Assembly (NCBI RefSeq): GCF_037975245.1
Contig: NC_092562.1
Coordinates: 2,883,001-2,947,000, forward strand
Direction: 5' to 3'
From: Apostichopus japonicus
Taxonomy: Eukaryota; Echinodermata; Holothuroidea; Aspidochirotida; Stichopodidae
Length of the DNA: 64,000 nt
This document shows, in pieces, positions 14,101 to 28,535 of the stretch. Each line of letters opens with the position of its first letter. Position 1 is the first letter of the stretch. The notes beneath the pieces are model-generated. The model was not told where the DNA came from, made no database searches, and saw only the letters and a list, made by a program, of their open reading frames with translations. Position numbers and translations under genes: made by a program.

Positions 14101-17100
14101 CTGTGCAGTCTCACATTTTGAAGTTATCGTGTTAACAAGGTTTTTTTTCAGTTTGTGACCTCTGTTGATCTTCAAATGACCTTTGACCTCCACACAAAAA
14201 ACAGCAGTCTTCTACTTGATAAGGTACAGAGCCACATACCAAGTATAAAGTAAATCCAGCAAAAACTGCATTTTTATTTTATTTTCAAGTAACCATGTTT
14301 TGCAATGTTTCCAGACTTTGAACTCTGTTGACCACTAATGATCTTTGACCTCCACACAAAGCAACAGCAGTCTTCTACTTGATAGGGTAGAGCCACATAC
14401 CAAGTATAAAGTAAATCCAGCAAAAACTGCATTTTTATTTTATTTTCAAGTAACCATGTTTTGCAATGTTTCCAGACTTTGAACTCTGTTGACCACTAAT
14501 GATCTTTGACCTCCACACAAAGCAACAGCAGTCTTCTACTTGATAGGGTAGAGCCACATACCAAGTATCAATAAATCTAGCTTTAAAATACATTTTTATT
14601 TTTATTTTCAAGTAACCATGTTTTGCAATGTTTCCAGACTTTGAACTCTGTTGACCACTAATGATCTTTGACCTCCACACAAAGCAACAGCAGTCTTCTA
14701 CTTGATAGGGTAGAGCCACATACCAAGTATAAAGTAAATCCAGCAAAAACTGCATTTTTATTTTATTTTCAAGTAACCATGTTTTGCAATGTTTCCAGAC
14801 TTTGAACTCTGTTGACCACTAATGATCTTTGACCTCCACACAAAGCAACAGCAGTCTTCTACTTGATAGGGTAGAGCCACATACCAAGTATCAATAAATC
14901 TAGCTTTAAAATACATTTTTATTTTTATTTTCAAGTAACCATGTTTTGCAAGGTTTCCAGACTTTGAACTCTGTTGACCACTAATGATCTTTGACCTCCA
15001 CACAAAGCAACAACAGTCTTCTAGTCAATAAAGAGGATTTGTATATCAACTAACTCCAAAGCCTTCTTTTCGAGTTCTCGTGTTTACAGGGTTTTCACAC
15101 TTTGATCTCTGTCGATCTCAAATGACCTTGGACCTCATTTACATAAAACAGCAGCAGTCTTCAACTCAATAAGGACGATTCACATATCAAGTAACTCGAG
15201 CCTTCAAGCCTTCTTTGGCAGTGCTCATATTTACGAGGTATTCAGAATTTGACATCCGTTGACTTCAAATGACCGTTGCCCTCACTATACAAACACTATT
15301 GGATCTTTCACTCAATAAGGTGGATCTACAAACTGAGTATGAAGTAAATCCAAGCTTCACTTTTTTTTATTAGAGAGTTTACATCCAAAATTATGCATCA
15401 CACGCTCACAAACATACACTAATAAACATACGCCATCCTCTATCACAAGGACTACTCCTGCCTCCAGCAAGGAATCAAGGAGCTTGGGGTACTTATGCCA
15501 TCTTAAGCGAACAATTGAAAAGTCTTTCACACTGTGCATTCAAAATAAAAAATAAAATAAATAAGACATTTGGTGTTCGCATATATGCTCCCTAGTTGCA
15601 AGCCCTCATCGAGCTTTTGCGAACTCTCCCATAATGGGGGAATAATGCATCGAAATGGACCGGCCTGATTTGGTAATACTGCATAGGAAATAGGATGTCC
15701 ACAGCGTAATATCTTGGACAAAATTTGTGTACGGCATTTCAATGAACTGCAGTTTGTGGATTTCCCGAACCCAACAACATGGGAGCATTATGGAGACCTA
15801 AAATTTGTAAATAAAACAAGTGTAAATTCCTTTATACATATCTGATATAAATGACTATTATTATTATATACCTCAAACTGATCTTGTAGGTACGACCTTC
15901 CAGTCTCAATGTTCATCTCTTTCAGTCTGCTCAGCTCCGTCCGCAAGTTTGCCGTCTCGATGCTGGTCTTACCGATGATGAAATGCTCCAGCAATGCATC
16001 AAAAATGAACTGATACTGCTCCTAGAGTTAATTCAGAAGACAGGAAGTGTGACATTCTCAAGCTTCACAAACCCATAGCGGAGGTGAAAAGGGAAGGGTG
16101 GGTGAGGGGGGGGGGGAGAGGGGGGAAGATGTTGGCATGTGACAAGCAGGACCACAATTGGAAGCAATTAAAAGTCCAGTTTACTTCTGATTTTTCAGCA
16201 CAGCTTAAAGTGGATGAGATATAGAAGAATAAATATTGAAAATTATACAGGATCTGGTTACATTTGCATATTTTTTTTTTCTCTGGCAATCAGTTAAAAT
16301 TGGCCTAAAACAGATCCATTACGACTTTGTTTGTTTTGTACCACAATCACAACATAAACGATAAAACCTGTTGAGAAAGCCGTTCTCTTTCGCAAAATAG
16401 ATACACACTTAGCCCTAGACTACCAGCTAGGCTTTCACAGCAGAGGTACAGTACAGACACTTCCTAGCCTAGCCTACTTGTGACACAAGAATCAAAGAAT
16501 CTGAAGCAGTCACATCATCTGTTGAGGCTAAATACCAGGTTACCTTCTGTTTGGTATAGATAAAAAGGTTTTATAGTCCTTACACCGACTAGGACTTTAC
16601 TTTATGTGGATTACGTGAGAAGTGAAGCATGATAATACTTATGAAAGCTACCTTGCTACTTTCCATTATCAAGCACCAACTCTCTTATCACTGGATATCA
16701 CTAAATATTGATCAAAAGTAAGATTTAGATCAAATTTACATTGTCTTTTTTTATAACCGCATTAAAGTATCGTCTGCTTAAAAATCATCTGAAAAAACTA
16801 GTTCATTCACCACGTACCTTATGTACATACTCACGTTCCCCCTATATTAACTTTAGCGTACAAATATCTGGTTTAAATGATTGTGGGTGGGGATTTCGGG
16901 AATGGAATTTGCTTGGTGATGGTTCAAAATTACTGAGAAGATATAATCCGGTCAGATACAAAACTGGAGGAAAAGAAATCCACAGGCAAAAAAGTTGCAT
17001 GAAACTTACTGCGATTTGAACCATTTTGACTCTGTTCTCTCTCATCTGAGTGACGAAGCCGAAGACGTTTATTTTCCCCTCGGCATCAGCCATGTCCAAC

Positions 17101-20049
17101 ATGGCGTCAAGAGTGATGTAGGTCCCTGTGCGGCCGACTCCAGCACTAACAAAGCAAACAACAGAGGTAAAATGCAGGGCTTGCAAAATGTAATCGTTAT
17201 GTTTATAAACAAAACGAGACTTATGTCATGTGTGAAGAGTAACTTTGGTAAGTAGAAGTTGGTAATGTTGACAATTCCTCACAGAAAGGATTTCATCTAT
17301 GGCATCGATTTAGAGGATGAATTTAGGCACCAAATTTGGTACGTTGTAGACCGCAAAAAAAATACACTGCTATCAGACAAGGTTGTATTTCCATATCATA
17401 TTTAATTATTATGAGAAATGATTGATTATGGAATTGGGAGAGGTTCATGAAATGAGTGACTGGACTAAGTAGTCTAACAAACATTTTAGGCACCAAATTA
17501 ACTTTAGTACGTTGTAGACCGCTAAAATACACTGCTATCAGTTTAGGTTGTATTGCAGGCATGGTGGCCAAGCTAGCTAAACATTACTGTCATCATTTGT
17601 GTTGCAGTCTATAAATCAATCAATCGCACATGGTAAGACCTAGGTCATCCACAAAGCCGAACTAAGAGGTTCATTTAGCTACAAGATAGTCTTCAATAGA
17701 CTAAGCTGAAAGGCTTTTACCACTGAGACACATTCAAACTGAACATTCTGCACGCATACACATTCATGTTGGAGAAGACCAAAAAAACAGTTCTTTTCTT
17801 GATGTTGCACATCAAAAGCTTAGCAGATGTCCTGTACTATCAGGAAATACACTGGAAATTCAATTCAATACTCTCTTTCAAAGCAAAACTAAATGATAAC
17901 TGAATTTGATATCGTGGGTCAACTGTCAAACTCTTTTGACCTCTGTTAAAGTGTGATCTGATTTGGAGTTACCTGCAGTGGACAACCAAGGGTCCGCTCT
18001 GATGGTTGTCGTCGGAACGGACTACTTGGAGCAATTCCAGAATAGGACCGGCAAAGTCTGGCACTTTCATGTCTGGCCAAGCAGTGAAGTGGTAGTGGAT
18101 GACGGTCTTCACGACATCTTCATCTTCAAGCTGGAAGGGAGGAAGATGGCTAAACGTAACACCAGGTGATTGATTCTCGACGAAGCAGAAGACAGAGATG
18201 CTTGGTAGTTACAAAGACCTAGGCTGGTCTGTCCCTCCCAAGTCCAGTAATACACGCACTATCTATAAGAACCATCAGCATTGGTCCAGCTTTACACCCA
18301 CTATAGCAATGAGCAGCATTGGTCCAGCTTTACACCCACTATCTATAACAATCATCAGCATTGGTACAGCCCTACACCCACTTTCTGTAACAATCATGAG
18401 CATTGGTCCAGCCCTGCACCCACTATCTATAACCATCAACAGCATTGGTCCAGCCCTGCACCCACTATCTATAACCATCAACAGTATTGATCCAGCCCTG
18501 CACCCACTATCTATAACAATCATCAGCATTGTTCCAGCCCTGCACCCACTATCTATAACCATCAAAATCATTGGTCCAGCCCTGCACCCACTATCTATAA
18601 CAATAATCAGTATTGATCCAGCCCTGTACCCACTATCTATAACAATAATCAGTATTGATCCAGCCCTGCACCCACTATCTATAAAAATCATTACCATTGG
18701 TCCAGCCCTGCACCCACTATCTATAAAAATCATCAGAATTGGTCCAGCCCTGCACCCACTATCTATAACAATAATCAGTATTGTTCCAGCCCTGCACCCA
18801 CTATCTATAACCATCAAAATCATTGGTCCAGCCCTGCACCCACTATCTATAACAATAATCAGTATTGATCCAGCCCTGCACCCACTATCTATAAAAATCA
18901 TTACCATTGGTCCAGCTTTACACCCACTATCTATAAAAATCATCAGAATTGGTCCAGCCCTGCACCCACTATCTATAACAATCATCAGCATTGATCCAGC
19001 CCTGCACCCACTATCTATAACAATCATCAGCATTGGTCCAGCCCTGCACCCACTATCTATAACAATCATCAGTATTGGTCCAGCCCTGCACCCACTGTCT
19101 GTAACAATCAACAGCATTGGTCCAGCCCTGCACCCACTATCTATAACAATCATCAGCATTGGTCCAGCCCTGCACCCACTATCAATTACCATCAATAGCA
19201 TTGGTCCAGCCCTAGGCCCACTATCTATAACATTCATCAGCATTGGTCCAGCCCTGCACCCACTATCTATAACATTCATCAGCACTAGTCCAGCCCTACG
19301 CCATGCATCAATCATTATGCAGTGCTCATTACTTGTTTTCCTCACCCACTAATGATACATACATACATACACACATACAAAATACATACATACATACAAA
19401 ATACATACATACAATGATCACCAGTTAATGTCCATTGCTCCTCACATATTTATGCATGGCATTGGACAAGCAGCATTAACATGTATTGCTATCATAAATG
19501 AAACATTACATAAAGAGCCATAGTTACATACAGTAGGCAATCACTGCCCGTATCTCTATATTATACCGGTGGTGGTTACAGGTCCTGAAGATGGCCTTCA
19601 TTTACTTACAGATTGGAGATTAAAGGTTCTGATGGTGTAGGCTGCTAACTTCTTCTCAGTTACCAAAGTCACAATCACATTATTATACTTCAACGCCTCA
19701 TCTGGCCAATACTTTTCACATTTTTTCTGGTTGGAAATGGAGAAGAGAAATTGACAAGATTTCAGCACTGGAGTGACGTTGCTGAATGACAGCTGTGTAT
19801 ATGCATGTATAATCTCATTAAAACAATTAATTTATTGCATCATAGAAAGAAACAGAATAATAAGAATGTGTTTGAATATTCTACTACTACTACTACTACC
19901 AAAGCTTCATTTTTAAGCAACTCAAACCAGCTGTGTACCCTTTTAACTTTTGTTTTAGAAATTTTATAACCAAGATTCCAGATCCATGTCAAGATAAATA
20001 TATACACACAAGAAGTACAGGACACAATATGTATATCTATATATACATC

Positions 20050-20087
<38 letters not shown>

Positions 20088-23000
20088 AAACCTAGAAGTA
20101 CAGGACACAACAGGAATAGACGCCATATTGTCAATGACAATTGTCAAAATATTGTCAATGTTAAATTTCATAATATTTATTTTAAAAAAAGCCTAGTACT
20201 CCAGAATGATTCTAGACAAAACTCAAGATTTTGATCCTAATTTTGTATCTCACGAAGGAAACATAAGAAGTGAAGGTAAAGATACCAATTGTGTTTGATC
20301 TATTATCAGATATTGTTTTTAATCTAGGGGGAATCTAAAGTGATCGGATAATTGGGAATCAAACCCTCAATCCGGCCAAATAATACACTTTACTGTGCCA
20401 GAGTGATACAGGAAGAAATGTAAACTGTTAACTAACGGAAACAGTACCCAAAATGTATACGAAAAAAACAATTTGGAATAAAACTCCTGATGTAGGACAA
20501 ACAGTTACCTTTCCCATCTCCACAACGTTCGTCAGCATCACAATCTTTCCGACATCTTCCTGCCATATCATCCTCCAGAAATCTTTGACCGATGCAGTGT
20601 TCGGACCTACCGTCATAAAACAATGAAAACAGAGTATAACTTTTATGTGTCTGAGTAACATTTATAACTGTGTGCACAGAAATCTTTGACCGAAGCAGTG
20701 TTAGGACCTACCGTCATAAAACAATGGAACAGGGTACTAATTTTATGTGTCTGAGTAACATTTATAACTGTGTGCACAGAAAATCTTTCACCAATGCAGT
20801 GCTAAGGACCTACCGTCATAAAACAATGGAAACAGAGCATAACTTTTATGTGTCTGTGTAACATTTATAACTGTGTGCACACAGGTTTGTTTGCTCCGTT
20901 AACAAAAGAAGCCCAGTGTACATGGGTATAGGAATATTAATAAATCCATGATATATCTGGTATTAATAAAACTGGTGATACCCAAGAATTGACCATTGTG
21001 GCCCTGTTCACACACCACACAAAAATCAGCTCCAACAAGCCAGTTTAGAGCTCATATTATTCGGGGGGGGGGGGGAGAGAGGAGGGGGCCTTATAATACA
21101 GTGCATTTATAATTGATTTGAATCTGACGTGGATCAAAGGATATGATGTTTTGTTGCACAGTTGTATGGTGCAGAATTTTTATATATTTTTTTTATTGTT
21201 CTTTGATCATTAATTATGATTTGAAGTTTGATCTGGGGTTGCTTTGAGAGCACTGCAAACCCTAATCGGGACTGAGTTTTCAATCCCAGTCTCTGTTCCC
21301 AGTGAGAACGTCGACTGCAAGACTGATTCAGAATCCAGCGTTTAGATTGAAGATTTCATTGAATGCTCAGGGTCGATTTTGTCCCAAATCTAGTGTAAAA
21401 TGGATCGACCTGTTTTCCAAAACAACTCGGTAATCTAATTCATATAAAATCTTAGCACGAGTTTGATATTTCGGCAATGGTCCCATCAACGCGAAAAGAC
21501 GCTTACCGTGAGAGGCGATGTACTTGGTCGGGTAATTGTAACCCTGCAAGAGACAATAAGAAGAATTTATTACTAATGATTATTAATGATGTTATATCGA
21601 GAGTCACATGACTGGGAACATTAATAACTTGCTGCAAGATGCTGCAAGATGCTGCATAACATGCTGTAAGATACACCTATTCAGTAAGCTTCTCAAACAA
21701 TTGCATTTTGCAATTGTTGCCGCTTTTTCTTTTCAACACCGATATTTTTTCGCTTTTACTATTAATAACGTTGGTAATAAATAGAATAACTGTCAAAGAG
21801 GCCTGATATATATTCTGCTGATTACAGGACTACCAGCAGAAGGGGACTATTCCAGTCAATATGGACGTCAAATTGAGATGTCATCTGGGGAATTCTTCTT
21901 CATTAGTTACACACCTGTACCTATGTACTTGATGAGGGGTTTACTATTTAGAGGTGTGGGGGGGGCTACTCTTGATCTTTGGACGAAATGGCCTGGAGAG
22001 ATGTCGTAGATATTGACCTTACAGATCAACGCAAAGAGATGTACTTCCAGTACGACGTCTTCGGTGATCTAGACTAGTCAGAGACGTTATGACACAAAAT
22101 TGATTTCTCTAAATTAAGAAGTATTTGCACACAAATAACAAGTGGGTTATTAATGTAGTCAGAACTTGGATTCACAGGTATACTGGGAGGTGAATTAAAC
22201 TCACATCGATATAGGACGCATTGATGTAGTCAGAATGTGGATCACCTTCCAACGTCTGTAAGACAACTCGTGAACTATCGTCTGCATAACGACAAAGATA
22301 AAACAAGAGATTACATTTGTTAAAAGCAGGGAATGTGGCTGGTATGTTTCCAAAAATGTGGTCTATGGAGTTTAAAAAGTACTTCTCTGTGCAAAGTAGT
22401 AACATTTCATCATAAAACGATCATATAATTTTTTAAATTTTTCTTCGTAATTTTCAAATTCGCCCTTGTGCTATTAACTTTAAAAAGAAAACACAATTGG
22501 AGAATGTACAAAGAGATCGGTAGTCAAAATCCAAAACAAAAAAAAGAGACGAAAAAAACAAGTCTGCTTGACGAAAAAACTGACTGTTCTTGGGCTGCTG
22601 ATTTCTGACTTATCTTAGATGCAAACCTCACTCTACACAACCATATTCACTGATAGAATGAATTGTCCTTTGAATTACAAATTAAATGTTATACATACAT
22701 GGAATGATGTTGCCATAGCGATTCTTCCTTTTGTTTTGTGGTTTCTCGGCAGCTTGACACGGGTAGAGAATGGAATCTGGCAACGCCTGCGAAAGATTAC
22801 AGAAAAGACAAGGATAGGCTAGGATAGCAAAATTATGAATGATATGAATGTAGAGCGTTTAATTCGCTTGAGGAGGACAGACCTTGAGAGAAATGGAACT
22901 TGAATACTTACAGAAATGATAACTGAGGGCCTGTGGGTGTTGGCAGCAGCAAATTGATACAGATGGCCAAATCGTGTAGGCAAAGGTAATAATGAAATGT

Positions 23001-26000
23001 GATTGGCACAAACAGTTACACACGTTAAAACTGTGTGTATTGCTAACAAGAGGCACATGATGTGGCATTGCTTACTTTCATGCCACATATGGCCCGTGCA
23101 CACAGACTTTATGGGACCTGCATTAGATCTTTGTATTGCCCACAAAATTCGATATCTCCAATATTTCTAATTTCACTGGGAACATCTTTGAGTGGAGGAG
23201 GCCCAGAAAAACTGGTATAAAATCTCTCAGTAGCGTGTGATATTAATCTTGTGGCCACCTCTGGCCTATACACAGAGGGGGGGGGATCAAAGTGGTTGTA
23301 CCGAGAGAAATGACATTGGCAAAAACCTTACTGCAGTGGCTCAAACTAGTTCATGGTGCATGGCCAAAAGTACATGTTGTGAATAAGACAAATGAACTGG
23401 CTGAAGAAGGGGGAAAAAAAGAAATAAAAAGACAAAAAAAAGAAAAAAACAAAAACAAAAAACAAAAAACAAACAAAAAAAACGTATGTCTCACCTCATA
23501 TTCCAACAAGAAATTATCTGTCTCGCTCGCTTTCTTTTTTTTGATGTATGCAGACAATTCTGCTATCTTAACCGTCTTGCCTGGATTTTTGGGCTTTTTC
23601 GGGACTGCTGGTTTCTGGCCTCGCTGGTTCTTCTTGTTAGCGTTCTGCAGTTCAAGTTCTTCTGGGCTTCCATTCTGCAGGACCACGATATCTGGCTTAT
23701 CTCGTTGTTCTGTTTTGAGGGAGGAAACAATGGAATTTTATTCACTGATTCCAATTTATAGTCATGATTATTGGAGAACGTACAGCATCACTATTTCAGG
23801 AAAAAAAATATGTGTCCGAATTTTGTGAATCCCCAGTTATGAAGGCTGTGAATTTTGTCTTTTATATAATAAAATAGTATCTATGTGCAGTAAAAAAGGC
23901 TATATGTATATCTTTTATATTGCAATTTGACCTATTTGCACATATATTTTTGATATGCCAATACCAGATAAATTATTCCCTGCTATTTAAAAATTATTTT
24001 GTGTTGGGATATGAAGTAATCTCAAGATAGGGTCATGCATTGTTCAATAATGATAATAATGATGATGATGATGATCATAATAAAGTGAGTATCATTACCA
24101 GGGTTTCAATTCAATCAAATGAGCTACTTCTACTAGCAAGACCAGACAAATTGCCATAAAAACAAATGACCATTGAAATAACCTCTACTGTCTGGACCCC
24201 AACAGATTACCTGTACCAACAAGACCACACATTACTAGAGCTACTGAACATACCTCAAATAGTACCACTAACAGCAGGGTCTGCATATTTTACCTCTATT
24301 AACATCACTCTGTGTACATGTCTTTAACAATATGTATGGTGAATGAAGTTACCATCACTGCCTGCAGATCCAAGGAATTACCTGTACCAACAAGAACTGC
24401 ACCCATAGAGTTACCATTACCTGTACCAACAATAGGTGTCCTCACAGAGTGACTATTACCTGTACCAACAAGAGGGGCCTCCACAGATTTACTATTACCT
24501 ATACCAACAAGAACTGCACCCATAGAGTAAACATTACTTGTAGCAACAAGAGGTGCCCCACACAGAGTGACTATTACTTGTACCAAACAAGAGGTGCCCC
24601 ACAGAGTAAATATTACCTGTACCAACAAGAGGTGCCCCAAAGAATTACTATTGCCTGTACCAACAAGTGCTGTCCCCCACAGAAATACTATTGCCTGTAG
24701 TATGCTACCATTACTATTACCTATAGTATGCTACCTATTCTTAGTACCTATAGTATGCTTCCTATTCTTATTACCTATAGTATGCTACCTATTCTTATTA
24801 CCTCTAGTATGCTTCCTATTTTTATCTCCTATAGTATGCTACCATTCTTATCACCTATAGTATGCTACCATTCTTATTACCTATAGTATGCTTCCTATTT
24901 TTATCTCCTATAGTATGCTACCTATTCTTATCACCTATAGTATGCTACCAATCTTATTACCTATAGTATGCTACCTATTATTTCTACCTATAGTATGCTA
25001 CCTATTCTTATTACCTATAGTATGCTACCATTCTTATTACCTATAGTACGCTACCTATATTCTAATCACCTATAGTATGCTACCTATTCGTTCTACCCGT
25101 GCTACCTATTCTATTTACCTCTAGCTACTCGTGCATAAACCTCTTTTTCTTCTTCCTCCTTAGTCTGCTTCCTAAAACAAACAGGAATGTAAAACACTTG
25201 AAAAAGTAAATTTAATTGAATAATATACTTTCTTTTCATATTAAAACGAGTTTACATGCAAAAAAAAAAAATAAAAAAAAATAAAACAATCCAATCAGCA
25301 TTTCCAACGATGTTTAATTTGACATATTGAGATTATAAACTTGACTTTGCTCTTAAAAATTGTTTAAGAAATCCTGTCTGACTTGAACATCCGGTTAACA
25401 TGTGGTCTTAATCTGTCCGGATATTATTCTAAATAAAAACTAGAGCACCAATGGTGCAGAAGCTCATACCTTTTCGAGCTGAAAAATGTAGGGCCCACAA
25501 AACCAATTTTGGGCCCGTGAGGGATACCCCCCCCCCCTCCGTTAGCAGAATCCAGGCCACACCACTGGCTATAATTCCTATTTTCCCCTTTAAATCCTAT
25601 TTTACCCACTCTCTCAAACAATACCACTGACCTACCCTATTAAACTTTCTCCCCTCTACCTTAGCAGACATAACAAGCACTCCCTACAAGTCATAACTTC
25701 ACAAGCTGCCTACATACCTCAGGCTCAAAGACTTCTAAGAATCGGCAAGTGCTGATTGGCTATAGGGCTCTCATGCTTACAGTTCAACAGTTAATAACAA
25801 CTCCCAGTCCTGCTTTAATTCCACTAACAGCCTCTGCAGAGCTTAACCACAAATGTAAACAAACACTGCAGACACCGGGAGACAAATTAAAGGAGCTTTG
25901 GCAAAAAGTGAAGGCTCAGATTTTTTTAAACAATGGGGATTAATTGTAATTAATTAACTTTGACCAAAAATTTTAAGGCATCACCTTATTCATACACAAT

Positions 26001-28479
26001 CCAACAATCATCAGTTCAACTTTGAATATGATCCATCAAAATCTTGAGGAGATAGAGATATTTGAAAATATTACAAAGAATGACCCCCTAAATGACCTTT
26101 GACCTCAATTTTCCGAACACCCCTCGTAACTCTCATCCCGAGGAACATTGTGACCAAGTTTCATTATAATTGGCCATACACTGTACGAACAGGAGCAATT
26201 TGAAAATATAAGGCCGCGGCCCGGGCCACAAAAGACCCCTAGTTGATCTTTGATCTCAAATTCATGAACACCCTGAAGGTAAAACTACCATAGTACTATC
26301 GTGACAAACCCTCAACATTGTACCATGGAATCTGTAGGAGAAGAAGCATTTTGCGTATTTCCACAAAATGGCCCATTACGGCCCACAGATGACCTTTGAC
26401 CCCAAATTTTGGACCATCTCTGATGGCCCTATACCCAATGGTCCTTGTGTCCAAGTTTCATGAAATTCCATCAAACACTGTGCGAGTGGGAGCGGTTTTA
26501 CCAATTGTTGACGGATAGAGTGATAGAGTGATAGAATGATAGAGTGATAGACGCCGCACTGTAACAATAGCTCACACCAGCATGCTGGTATGAGCTAACA
26601 AAAACTGTTGGCAAACTTCTTATCCACTGAAGAGCCTGTGTATTAAGAGATTGTGTAAAAATATTGAGTGGGCCTGACGTTTCGATCCTAGCAGGATTTC
26701 TCCAGTCAATCTCTCTTGTGTTTACCCTGCTCATTAACCTATCTGTATTTTGTGCTTGTATTTTGTTCCTCATACTTTCTGTTACTTGTCATTCAGCCTC
26801 TGAAGAAGATCCTGCTAAGATGAAACGTCAGGCCCACTTACTTTTACACATTCTCTTATTCTATCACGATTTAGAGCTTTCCTACAATACACTACCTACA
26901 ATGTAAGTTACTATTTATGCCAGTTGTAAGCATTGCTGTCTTCTTTTTAACCCAAAATCTATCATCTTTCGTTCTCAGAATCTGACATTTTATGTATTTT
27001 GCATGCAAAAAATTCTACTTCTACAGTGTTCACACATTCAATACCTAGGCTTTGATTTAACCCTTGTCATAACATTTGACATTTTAGTTTAGTTACTACA
27101 AAAGTCTGAAAATAGATCTGAAACAATTTGAAAAAAAAGAGCTTTCCCTGGATACACTCATACAGTGCACCATTAAAACAAGTAATTTTCATTTTCACTT
27201 GAAATTAAATTTACTTGATCAATTTAAACAGGTATTTTATCACTCAAAATCTGTTAGCAAATTGCTTATCCACTAGAGAGCCTGTGTTATTAAGAGAATG
27301 TGTTAAAGTAAGTGGGCCTGACATTTTGATTCTTCTTTCAGAGGCTGAATGACAAGTAACAGAAACAACAACTTTAAGGGACAATTCTGTCCCTTCATAA
27401 TATATTATATTTCGTCCCTTTTATCACCCCAAAGTGAAAGCACGAAAGCGAAACAAGTGACAATTGCATACGGCTTTGAAAACTTCAAAACAGTTGTTAC
27501 TAATTAAAACATTAGACATACTTCAAATCAGCAGAGCTTCTAGTTTCCCTAATATTTGACTGACATATGAGTATATCGATACAAGAGTTTTCACCTTTTT
27601 GGACTGCAGAGCAGGCCACTAGTTTTTTACTTCTATACACCCGGCATATATATAGATGAGCACTGCATGACTGCCATGCGGTCTTTTCTTGTGACGATAA
27701 TTGTATACATTTTAGGTTTTCACATTCTGATTTTTAAAATACTATTGTTAACACCACCACAACGAGCAAGAGAAAAAAATCAGCGTTCTCTTAGTGATTG
27801 CATTTTTAGGCCAAACTGGAGTTTTAACCAAATTACCAGATGATCATAGATAAGAATGAAATTTTGGGTGATGTTTATTTTATATCGGATGCCAGTCATT
27901 TTGATAGAGATTGTTTACGAATGCTTTCTCAAATTTCTAATTAATTACTGAAAATCTTTAGTAATAATTCACTGCATTTAAACTGGTAACCAAAGAGTGT
28001 GAGGATTTAACATATCACCATGAGCCAATTTTAGTGTCTTGCTTGCTTTGGGAGTTTTGGATTTGAGGTTTTTTTGTTGTATTCTCTTTATACTTATTGT
28101 TTGATTGGTTTGTATGTACAGGGACCACAGTGGAAACAAGTCTGTCGGCCTGCAGACATTTCTGTGTTAATCCTGCACCATGTGTCTTGTATTTGTCTTT
28201 GCATTTTGACGTGAAATTAATCAAATCAAAATTAATGCCTGTGGTGAATGCTGCATACATGATAGGCTATAGTCCCAAACATGCAGCTTTTTTTTCAAAA
28301 GTAAGTACTTCACTTTCACTTATATCGTTATAGACGGACTCGTCGTTCAATGGGCATACGGAGATACAAAAGGACACTGCAAGCGACTGCTTCTCTCGAA
28401 CGCTGCCGAGAATATATGTATAGGTAAGCATCAATTATCATACAGGCATGCTAAATACCGTAGGCCTAAGCTGCTTGAC

Positions 28480-28535
<56 letters not shown>

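Noticed and set aside
15527-15788. Minus-strand frames as a possible first D2 exon
   Set aside because: No KNRY or other PTP motif. The exon at 9,393-9,492 supplies KNRY and joins exon 31 in phase.
23292-23828. 178-codon plus-strand frame
   Set aside because: It lies opposite juxtamembrane exon 23 and begins in an A-rich run; no domain.
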